Source: UBA7332 sp051657165
GTDB taxonomy: Bacteria; Bacteroidota; Bacteroidia; Bacteroidales; UBA7332
Direction of reading: 5' to 3'
Length of the DNA stretch: 64,000 nucleotides
NCBI GenBank assembly: GCA_051657165.1
Contig: JBOFKD010000218.1
Location: 1-64,000 of the forward strand
The position numbers and the translations under genes are program-made. This document shows, piece by piece, positions 1 through 6,354 of this stretch (positions are counted from its first letter, which is position 1; each line of letters opens with the position of its first letter). A model generated the notes under the pieces. The model had not been told where the DNA came from. It was given only the letters and a program-made list of their open reading frames with translations, and made no database searches.

Positions 1-150
1 CGGGAGAGTCGTAAGCTGAAAGGCAAAAGAGGGCGCTGGGATGGGGACATGGAGGACGTGGAGGACCAAGGGGACGATGAGGATAGCGCCAAAAATAAAA
101 GACAAATATTTACAAGGAGTACGGGAGTTTCAGAGCGTACGCCCGTTTAA
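1..150 (+). CDS. C-terminal end of an unidentified protein (partial)
   Basis: Frame 1 is open from the window edge to a TAA at 148-150, giving 49 residues. The tail is strongly charged: a Lys/Arg-rich start, then an acidic stretch with the run DMEDVEDQGDDEDSAKNKR. Such tails are common at the ends of nucleic-acid-binding or ribosome-associated proteins, but there is not enough sequence to name a family. The nearest terminator is 200 bp downstream, so this may not be the last gene of its unit. It could also be a chance open frame; the edge hides the rest. Confidence 0.35.
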   Translation, partial: RESRKLKGKRGRWDGDMEDVEDQGDDEDSAKNKRQIFTRSTGVSERTPV

Positions 151-349
151 AGTATTATTCTCTTACTCCTTTAACTCCAGTTAGTAATTGTGTTGTTTGA
201 ATGAGTTGTTATTTTCCTGACTTAGATAGAGCTAGTAAATGCGTGTTATTTTAAATGTATTTGTTTTTTGATTAATGGCTTTGTATCAAAATTCTATCTT
301 GATTAAAGCTTGGATGGTAACGAGTTTGTGAAAATCCGGAAGCCGAAAT

Positions 350-386
350 AAAGCGCCTGATCTGTCTGGTCAGGCGCTTTTTCTTA
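350..386 (+). terminator. Rho-independent terminator
   Basis: Perfect 11-bp stem AAAGCGCCTGA / TCAGGCGCTTT with a 9-nt loop, followed by TTCTTA. It lies 200 bp after the partial gene at the window edge. Confidence 0.8.
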
Positions 387-566
387 TTATGTATGCTCTC
401 AGGTTGGAGTAGTCGGAAATTATAGTGTGATTAAAAAGATGTGGTATCTGAGACTTGGATATCAGATAGAATATAATTTTTTAAAACAGGACCAACAAAC
501 TAAACATATCTTTTCTTTGCTCATTGTAGTCTGAATAGGCTGCTCTAAGCTTATTTGCTTATTCTG

Positions 567-610
567 AATGGCTGTAATTGATTGAATACATCAAATTACA
601 GCCATTTTTC
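567..610 (+). terminator. Rho-independent terminator
   Basis: Perfect 13-bp stem AATGGCTGTAATT / AATTACAGCCATT followed by TTTCTG. No gene is visible between this and the preceding terminator. Confidence 0.65.
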
Positions 611-729
611 TGTTATTAGCAATCACTTCGTGCTGGAATGAACTCTTCTGGGCTCTTCCCGTTTTGACAAATAGTGCATCTTCTGTAAAAATAATGGGCA
701 ATATATTTTATCTTCCGGAGGAAGGTATA

Positions 730-737
730 TATATTTG
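730..737 (+). promoter_or_regulatory. -7 promoter box for the persulfide reductase gene
   Basis: TATATTTG matches the Bacteroidota -7 consensus TAnnTTTG. It ends 69 bases before the ATG. No clear TTTG-type -33 element was seen at the expected spacing. Confidence 0.5.
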
Positions 738-806
738 CGTAAATCTTCCACTGGAAGAAACTTCTTTTTAACGTAAACAGAAAGAAATAATATAACTCAT
801 AGATAT

Positions 807-3254
807 ATGAAACATGTCATTATCGGTGGCGTTGCCGGAGGAGCAACAGCTGCAGCACGAATCCGTAGAGTGGATGAATTTGCCGAAATCGTTTTGCTGG
901 AGAAAGGTAAGTATATCTCGTATGCAAACTGTGGTCTGCCGTATTATATAGGTGGCACGATTCAGGATCGTGGAAAACTGTTTTTGCAAACTCCGGCTTC
1001 TTTCGGAGGACGATTTAATATTGACGTAAGAGTAGAGAATGAAGTGATTGCTATTCATCCGGATAAAAAAGTGATTGAAGTACGCCGGAAAGATGGCAGT
1101 GTATACGAAGAGTCTTACGATAAACTGTTGATGTCGCCGGGTGCATCTCCGGTTCGTCCGCCATTGCAGGGAATAGATTCTGAGGGAATCTTTACGTTGA
1201 GAAATGTAGAAGATACTGATCATATCAAGAATTATCTTACGACACATCAGGTGAAAAATGCTGTAGTGGTAGGGGCCGGTTTTATCGGTCTGGAGATGGC
1301 CGAGAATCTGCATCATGCCGGAGCTAAAGTTTCGATTGTAGAGATGGGAAATCAGGTGATGGCTCCGGTGGATTTCTCGATGGCTTCGTATGTACATCAG
1401 CATTTGCTTCAGAAGGGTGTAGATTTATATCTCGAACAGAGTGTTGAGAAATTTGAGCGCCACGGAAATAAGCTGAAGGTGTTCTTTAAAAGCGGAGAAA
1501 CACTGGATACGGATATGGTGATTCTTTCAATCGGGGTTCGTCCGGAAGCAACTCTGGCTAAAATGGCCGGTATAAAACTGGGCGAAACAGGAGGAATATG
1601 GGTAAATGAATATCTGGAGACTTCCGGAAAGGATATATATGCTGTAGGTGATGCGATAGAGTATCCTCATCCACTGACCGGTAAACCGTGGTTGAATTAC
1701 CTGGCTAATCCGGCAAACCGTCAGGGCCGTATTGTGGCTGATAATATGGTGAGTGGTAACAACACGAAATACGAAGGTGCAATAGGAACTTCCATTGCAA
1801 AGGTGTTTGATATGACGGTTGCATCAACAGGGCTGGCTGCGAAACGTTTGAAACAAACGGGTATTAACTACCGCTCGTCTGTTACACACTCGGGTTCGCA
1901 TGCCGGATATTATCCGGATGCATTGCCACTAACTATAAAGCTGGTGTTTGATCCGCAGAACGGAAAAATACTGGGTGCTCAGTGTGTAGGGTATGACGGA
2001 GTGGATAAGCGGATTGATCAGATAGCTCTTCTGATAAAAAATGGCGGAACAATTTATGATCTGATGAAAGTAGAACACGCCTATGCTCCTCCGTTCTCAT
2101 CGGCTAAAGATCCGATTGCAATTGCCGGTTATGTGGCTGGAAATATCGTGAACGGATCGATGCCTGTAATTACATGGAGGGAATTGCAGAGTATGGATAA
2201 GTCCGATATTTACTTGCTGGATGTGCGCACAAAAGATGAGTTTTCCTTTGGCTCGATAGCCGGAGCGGTAAATATACCACTGGATGAGATACGCAATCAT
2301 CTGGATGAAATACCAAAGGATAAAGATATCGTAGTGTTCTGTGCCATTGGATTGAGAGGATATCTTGCATTGAAAATCCTGAAGGCAAGAGGCTTTGAGC
2401 GTATCCGCAATCTTTCGGGTGGCTATAAAACCTATTCAACAGCTCTGGCTCCTGTGAAAAAGGCAGAGCCTGTACTATTGAAAGAGGATAAAACAGATTT
2501 GGAAACACAACGGACTGAACCGATGATTAAAACGATTAAGATAGATGCTTGCGGATTGCAGTGTCCGGGACCCATCATGCGGGTAAAGCAGGCAATCGAT
2601 GCAGCTAAGGAAGGAGAACGCGTAGAAGTAATGGCTACGGATGCAGGTTTTGCACGCGATGCGGAAGCCTGGTGTAAGTCTACCGGTAATATAATGATAG
2701 CTAACTCCGGTGAGAAAGGAAAATATACGGTAGTGATTGAAAAAAGTGCACCTAAATCATGCAGTGTTGTTACTTCGTGTGATTCAAAAGGAAAGACTCT
2801 GATTATGTTCAGTGACGATCTGGATAAGGCTCTTGCTACATTTGTGCTTGCAAACGGAGCTGCAGCGACGGGAGAGAAAGTGACGATATTCTTTACTTTC
2901 TGGGGACTGAACGTGATAAAGAAAGAATCGAAACCACAGGTGAAGAAGGATATCTTCGGAAAGATGTTTGGTATGATGCTTCCTTCCAGTTCTAAAAAGC
3001 TAAATCTTTCGAAGATGAGTATGTTCGGGATCGGAGATAAGATGATGCGTCATATTATGAATCAGAAAGGGATCGATTCTCTGGAGAGTTTGCGTCAGCA
3101 GGCACTGGATAACGGTGTTGAGTTTATTGCCTGTCAGATGTCTATGGATGTAATGGGTGTGGCACGTGAAGAGTTGATGGATGATGTGACTATCGGAGGC
3201 GTTGCTACATATATGGAAAGAGCAGAAAATGCGAATGTGAATCTTTTTATCTAA
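807..3254 (+). CDS. CoA-disulfide/persulfide reductase fused to rhodanese, TusA and DsrE-like domains
   Basis: 815-residue cytoplasmic flavoenzyme of the CoA-disulfide reductase / NADH-dependent persulfide reductase family. Domains in order: pyridine nucleotide-disulfide oxidoreductase (about 1-450) with the FAD motif GGVAGGATAAAR and the single active-site Cys42 in YANCGLPYYIGG, plus an NAD(H) fold near VVVGAGFIGLEMAE; rhodanese (about 465-555) with Cys512 in the loop CAIGLRG; TusA/SirA (about 574-648) with the CPGP motif, Cys586; and a C-terminal DsrE-like domain (about 660-815) with Cys776. Each sulfur-carrying domain keeps its reactive Cys, so a persulfide could pass along the chain to the flavin site. 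By inference the enzyme reduces sulfane sulfur or CoA/protein persulfides. A small winged-helix regulator follows 36 bp downstream. The same four-domain order is known in other Bacteroidota. Confidence 0.9.
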   Translation: MKHVIIGGVAGGATAAARIRRVDEFAEIVLLEKGKYISYANCGLPYYIGGTIQDRGKLFLQTPASFGGRFNIDVRVENEVIAIHPDKKVIEVRRKDGSVYEESYDKLLMSPGASPVRPPLQGIDSEGIFTLRNVEDTDHIKNYLTTHQVKNAVVVGAGFIGLEMAENLHHAGAKVSIVEMGNQVMAPVDFSMASYVHQHLLQKGVDLYLEQSVEKFERHGNKLKVFFKSGETLDTDMVILSIGVRPEATLAKMAGIKLGETGGIWVNEYLETSGKDIYAVGDAIEYPHPLTGKPWLNYLANPANRQGRIVADNMVSGNNTKYEGAIGTSIAKVFDMTVASTGLAAKRLKQTGINYRSSVTHSGSHAGYYPDALPLTIKLVFDPQNGKILGAQCVGYDGVDKRIDQIALLIKNGGTIYDLMKVEHAYAPPFSSAKDPIAIAGYVAGNIVNGSMPVITWRELQSMDKSDIYLLDVRTKDEFSFGSIAGAVNIPLDEIRNHLDEIPKDKDIVVFCAIGLRGYLALKILKARGFERIRNLSGGYKTYSTALAPVKKAEPVLLKEDKTDLETQRTEPMIKTIKIDACGLQCPGPIMRVKQAIDAAKEGERVEVMATDAGFARDAEAWCKSTGNIMIANSGEKGKYTVVIEKSAPKSCSVVTSCDSKGKTLIMFSDDLDKALATFVLANGAAATGEKVTIFFTFWGLNVIKKESKPQVKKDIFGKMFGMMLPSSSKKLNLSKMSMFGIGDKMMRHIMNQKGIDSLESLRQQALDNGVEFIACQMSMDVMGVAREELMDDVTIGGVATYMERAENANVNLFI

Positions 3255-3290
3255 ATTTGCATCCGAACCAGACGTTATAAATTGAGTCAG

Positions 3291-3638
3291 ATGGAAAAAT
3301 TATGCAAGATAAGAGATGTGCAAAGAGCTGTTTATCAGTTTGAACTGAAATTTGAGAAACAATACGGTATAGGATTGAATGAAGGCATGCTTTTGTGCAG
3401 TCTTATGAAACACGAACGTTTGTCAGCAGGTGAAATCTGTGAGATGCTCGGTTTATCTTCCTCGAATGCTTCTAAGGTTATTAAATCTGTGGAGAAGAAA
3501 GAATTTATAGAGCGGATTATGGGCGTTGAAGATAAACGGCAGATGTATTTTGTGCTGACACCTAAAGGTGCTCAGTTGATGCACACTATTAAATGTGCCG
3601 ATTTTGAGGTTCCTGAATGTATTGAAACAATACTCTGA
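3291..3638 (+). CDS. MarR-type winged-helix transcriptional regulator
   Basis: 115 residues from the ATG at 3291. An in-frame TTG at 3282 would add three residues and is less likely. The middle reads as a winged helix-turn-helix: a recognition-helix segment LSSSNASKVIKSVEKK, then a wing with the DKRQMYFVLTPKG pattern typical of MarR proteins. It is somewhat shorter than classic MarR proteins of about 140 residues and has a reduced C-terminal dimerisation helix. Two Cys near the N-terminus (in KLCKIRD and LLCSLM) and two near the C-terminus could sense thiol state, but that is inference. It follows the persulfide reductase by 36 bp and ends at a strong terminator, so the two probably form one unit, perhaps autoregulated. 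Confidence 0.75.
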   Translation: MEKLCKIRDVQRAVYQFELKFEKQYGIGLNEGMLLCSLMKHERLSAGEICEMLGLSSSNASKVIKSVEKKEFIERIMGVEDKRQMYFVLTPKGAQLMHTIKCADFEVPECIETIL

Positions 3639-3655
3639 CAGATTACCGATATAAA

Positions 3656-3707
3656 AAAAAAGCAGTGTGATCCAATCAATTCTGATTGTTCACATTGCTT
3701 TTTTTTA
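3656..3707 (+). terminator. Rho-independent terminator after the persulfide reductase operon
   Basis: AAAAGCAGTGTGA pairs with TCACATTGCTTTT (one G-T wobble) and is followed by a run of T. It separates the unit from ahpC. Confidence 0.85.
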
Positions 3708-3734
3708 TTTGCTATAAGTTTCTCCTATTTGTGT

Positions 3735-3771
3735 ATAGTTACATACAATTGGATTTATGCAAAAAGACTAT
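3735..3771 (+). promoter_or_regulatory. Probable OxyR binding site upstream of ahpC
   Basis: The outer quarter-sites are ATAG at 3735-3738 and CTAT at 3768-3771, exactly 29 bases apart, as required by the OxyR pattern ATAG-N7-CTAT-N7-ATAG-N7-CTAT. The two inner quarters match partly (CAAT at 3746-3749, ATGC at 3757-3760). The outer arms extend to a 7-bp inverted repeat, TGTATAG / CTATACA. The site ends 12 bases before the -7 box, a position suited to activation. ahpCF is a classic OxyR target, including in Bacteroides. Confidence 0.6.
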
Positions 3772-3782
3772 ACAGGCGGCTG

Positions 3783-3790
3783 TATCTTTG
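3783..3790 (+). promoter_or_regulatory. -7 promoter box for ahpCF
   Basis: TATCTTTG matches TAnnTTTG and lies 65 bases before the ahpC ATG, directly downstream of the OxyR-like site. Confidence 0.65.
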
Positions 3791-3855
3791 CATCAGAAAA
3801 CAAGGAGATACACTCCTGATCAGTCTAAAATATAAATAATTAAAGATATACAACT

Positions 3856-4419
3856 ATGTCACAAATTGGAAAAGAAATCGTAGATTTTAACGTACAGGCA
3901 TTCGTAAACAACGAGTTTAAATCAGTTTCAAAATCAGACGTTCTTGGTAAATGGTCAATATTCTTCTTCTATCCTGCCGACTTCACTTTTGTTTGTCCGA
4001 CAGAGCTGGAAGATTTAGCTAATAAATACGCTGACTTTAAAGCAGCAGGATGTGAGATTTATTCTGTTTCATGTGATACACATTTTGTACACAAAGCATG
4101 GCATGATACATCAGCAGCTATAAAAAAAATTGAATATCCGATGCTTGCTGATCCTACAGCAGTTCTGGCTCGCGGATTTGATGTAATGATCGAAGAGGCT
4201 GGTTTAGCTGAGCGCGGTACATTTATCGTTAATCCGGAAGGTAAAATCGTATCTTACGAAGTTGTAGCAGGAAACATTGGCCGTAATGCTGACGAATTAT
4301 TCAATCGTCTTCAGGCTCTTCAGTTCGTGGCTTCACACGATGGCGAAGTTTGTCCTGCAAAATGGAAACAAGGTGCAGAGACATTGAAACCAAGCATTGA
4401 CCTGGTTGGTAAAATCTAA
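3856..4419 (+). CDS. ahpC: Alkyl hydroperoxide reductase subunit C (2-Cys peroxiredoxin)
   Basis: 187 residues, the usual AhpC length. It reduces H2O2, organic peroxides and peroxynitrite in the cytoplasm. The peroxidatic Cys47 sits in ADFTFVCPTE and the resolving Cys166 in GEVCPAKW, so this is a typical 2-Cys enzyme. The ATG at 3856 is preceded by an A-rich leader. ahpF starts 52 bp downstream, after a GC-rich stem-loop, so the two are cotranscribed, probably with more AhpC than AhpF made. Induction by peroxide through OxyR is suggested by the upstream site. Confidence 0.97.
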   Translation: MSQIGKEIVDFNVQAFVNNEFKSVSKSDVLGKWSIFFFYPADFTFVCPTELEDLANKYADFKAAGCEIYSVSCDTHFVHKAWHDTSAAIKKIEYPMLADPTAVLARGFDVMIEEAGLAERGTFIVNPEGKIVSYEVVAGNIGRNADELFNRLQALQFVASHDGEVCPAKWKQGAETLKPSIDLVGKI

Positions 4420-4431
4420 AAATAAAAACAG

Positions 4432-4450
4432 GAGGGGCGATCAGCCCCTC
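4432..4450 (+). promoter_or_regulatory. ahpC-ahpF intercistronic stem-loop
   Basis: Perfect 7-bp GC-rich stem GAGGGGC / GCCCCTC with a 5-nt loop, followed by the weak pyrimidine run TCTCTT. It lies between the ahpC stop and the ahpF start. It may act as a leaky terminator or as a 3'-end stabiliser for the ahpC message. Confidence 0.55.
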
Positions 4451-4471
4451 TCTCTTAAAACAAGCAATTCT

Positions 4472-6025
4472 ATGTTAGATAAATCACTATTAACCCAAAT
4501 CACACAGCTGTTTGCTGAGTTGCAGTCTGATTACATATTTAAAGTAGAGGTTCCGAATTCGCATCCTTCAAATACGGAAATGATTGAATTGCTGGAGGAT
4601 GTAGCATCATGTTCGTCTAAGATAAAATGTCAGTCGATTAAAGGCAATGACTTGAAAGTGTCTATACTGAAAGATGGTGTTGAAAGCTCCTTCTCTTTCC
4701 GTGCGGTACCAACCGGTCATGAGTTTTCATCTTTACTCTTAGCCATATTAAATATGGACGGGAAAGGAAAGAACCTTCCGGATGATGTGATCACGAACCG
4801 TATAAAATCCTTGAAGGGAGAGGCAACGGTACGTACATACATTTCATTGTCGTGTACGAATTGTCCGGATGTCGTTCAGGCATTGAATCTTATATCTATC
4901 CTGAATCCGGCTATCAGACACGAAGTGGTTGACGGGGCTATCAATCAGGATGAAGCATCACGCTATAATGTACAGGCTGTACCTTCTGTATTTATAGGAG
5001 ATAAATTGCTGCATGTAGGTAAATCTTCGTTGGGTGAAATAGTTGAAAAGCTTGTAGAGAATCTGGGAGTTCAGGATCAGCAAATAGAACTGGCTCCGAA
5101 GAGTTATGATCTGATTGTTGCAGGCGGTGGCCCATCGGGGGTTTCATCTGCGATATATTCAGCACGTAAGGGATTGAAAGTAGCGATTGTTGCTCAGAAA
5201 ATAGGTGGTCAGGTATTAGAAACTGTTGATATTGAAAATCTGATATCTGTGCCTAAAACAACCGGAGCTACTCTGGCTTCGAACCTGAAGATCCATGCCG
5301 GTGAATATTCGATAGATCTTTATGAAAACAGAAATGTGGATGCTTTTGATCTGAGAGACGGACAAAAGTATATTCAGACATCTTTGGGCGAAACATTATA
5401 TGCACCTGCTCTGATTATTTCAACAGGAGCGAGCTGGAGACGTTTAAATATACCGGGTGAAAGTCAGTATATAGGATCGGGTGTAGCTTTCTGTACACAC
5501 TGTGACGGACCTTTTTACAAAGATAAAAAAGTAGCTGTCATTGGTGGTGGTAATTCCGGACTGGAAGCAGCCATTGATCTGGCATCAATAGCTAAAGAAG
5601 TAACGCTGATTGAATTTATGCCCGAATTAAAAGGCGATCAGGTTTTACAGGATAAACTGGCTACATATCCGAATGTTCGTGTTCTCAAGAATACCCAGAC
5701 CATGGAGATTGAGGGAGATGGAGCAAAAGTTACCGGATTAGGAATTAAAGACAGAGATTCCGGCAAAGAGGAATATTTGAAACTGGACGGGGTATTTATT
5801 CAGATAGGTTTGTCTGCTAATAGTGTACCTTTCCGTGATCATCTGCAAGTAAACAGAATCGGAGAAATAGAAATAGATGCGCATTGTCGTACAAATATCC
5901 CCGGAGTTTATGCTTCAGGAGATGTAACAACAGTGCCTTTTAAACAAATAATAATCGCCATGGGCGAAGGAGCCAAAGCTGCTCTCACTGCATTTGAAGA
6001 CAGGATTAAAAATCAACTATTGTAA
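4472..6025 (+). CDS. ahpF: Alkyl hydroperoxide reductase subunit F
   Basis: 517 residues from the ATG at 4472. The frame is open 75 bases further up into the end of ahpC, but that part reads through the intercistronic hairpin and is not AhpF-like. AhpF uses NAD(P)H to re-reduce AhpC. The N-terminal tandem thioredoxin folds (about 1-200) carry the redox pair C128-T-N-C131. The C-terminal thioredoxin-reductase module has the FAD motif AGGGPSGVSSAIYSARKG, the redox pair C341-T-H-C344, an NAD site VIGGGNSGLEAAIDLA and a terminal FAD motif YASGDVT. The length and Cys spacing match enterobacterial AhpF. A terminator follows at 6067. Confidence 0.95.
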   Translation: MLDKSLLTQITQLFAELQSDYIFKVEVPNSHPSNTEMIELLEDVASCSSKIKCQSIKGNDLKVSILKDGVESSFSFRAVPTGHEFSSLLLAILNMDGKGKNLPDDVITNRIKSLKGEATVRTYISLSCTNCPDVVQALNLISILNPAIRHEVVDGAINQDEASRYNVQAVPSVFIGDKLLHVGKSSLGEIVEKLVENLGVQDQQIELAPKSYDLIVAGGGPSGVSSAIYSARKGLKVAIVAQKIGGQVLETVDIENLISVPKTTGATLASNLKIHAGEYSIDLYENRNVDAFDLRDGQKYIQTSLGETLYAPALIISTGASWRRLNIPGESQYIGSGVAFCTHCDGPFYKDKKVAVIGGGNSGLEAAIDLASIAKEVTLIEFMPELKGDQVLQDKLATYPNVRVLKNTQTMEIEGDGAKVTGLGIKDRDSGKEEYLKLDGVFIQIGLSANSVPFRDHLQVNRIGEIEIDAHCRTNIPGVYASGDVTTVPFKQIIIAMGEGAKAALTAFEDRIKNQLL

Positions 6026-6066
6026 AGATTACTAAAACATTATACTACTAGTAAAACTATTTAGGT

Positions 6067-6100
6067 AAGGAGGACTTTCGTGAGAAAGTTCTCCTTTTTT
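6067..6100 (+). terminator. Rho-independent terminator of ahpCF
   Basis: AAGGAGGACTTTC / GAAAGTTCTCCTT with a GTGA loop and a run of T. Confidence 0.85.
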
Positions 6101-6301
6101 AGTGGTGTGCCGTGTATAGCATTGAGTCAGCAGAATACAGGCATCGTATCGTATCGGTGAGATTTTCTTTTTTGTATCTTATTATATTCGGAATGTGTTT
6201 TAAAACTGGTTTTTCACACCTGTAATTATGTTCTTGAGCAGGAATGAAAGGAAATGATAAAAAAGTTATTTTTTCCTTTTGCTATTTAAAAACCGAAGTT
6301 A

Positions 6302-6309
6302 TACATTTG
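6302..6309 (+). promoter_or_regulatory. Promoter of ppdK
   Basis: TACATTTG fits TAnnTTTG, and TTTTGC about 20 bases upstream (6277-6282) fits the -33 element. The ATG follows 45 bases later. The rest of 6101-6300 shows no gene. Confidence 0.6.
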
Positions 6310-6354
6310 CGAAAATACCTTTAAAAAACTAGTCTAAATTAACCAGAAAAATTT

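Larger units (their letters stand above)
151..806. other. Intergenic region with two terminators and a promoter
   Basis: No convincing gene was seen in these 650 bases. They hold two intrinsic terminators (350-386 and 567-610) and, at 730-737, a TATATTTG box matching the Bacteroidota -7 consensus TAnnTTTG, about 70 bases before the persulfide reductase start. Two consecutive terminators could bracket a small transcript in 387-610, but nothing recognisable lies there. Confidence 0.5.

Noticed and set aside
768..1403. Open frame antisense to the persulfide reductase start
   Set aside because: Composition and position indicate a shadow of the real gene; no promoter or homology is apparent.
3282..3290. 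TTG start for the winged-helix regulator
   Set aside because: An ATG three codons later is better and leaves the domain complete.
4397..4471. N-terminal extension of AhpF overlapping ahpC
   Set aside because: It would translate the intercistronic hairpin and has no similarity to AhpF; the ATG at 4472 gives the expected Cys positions.
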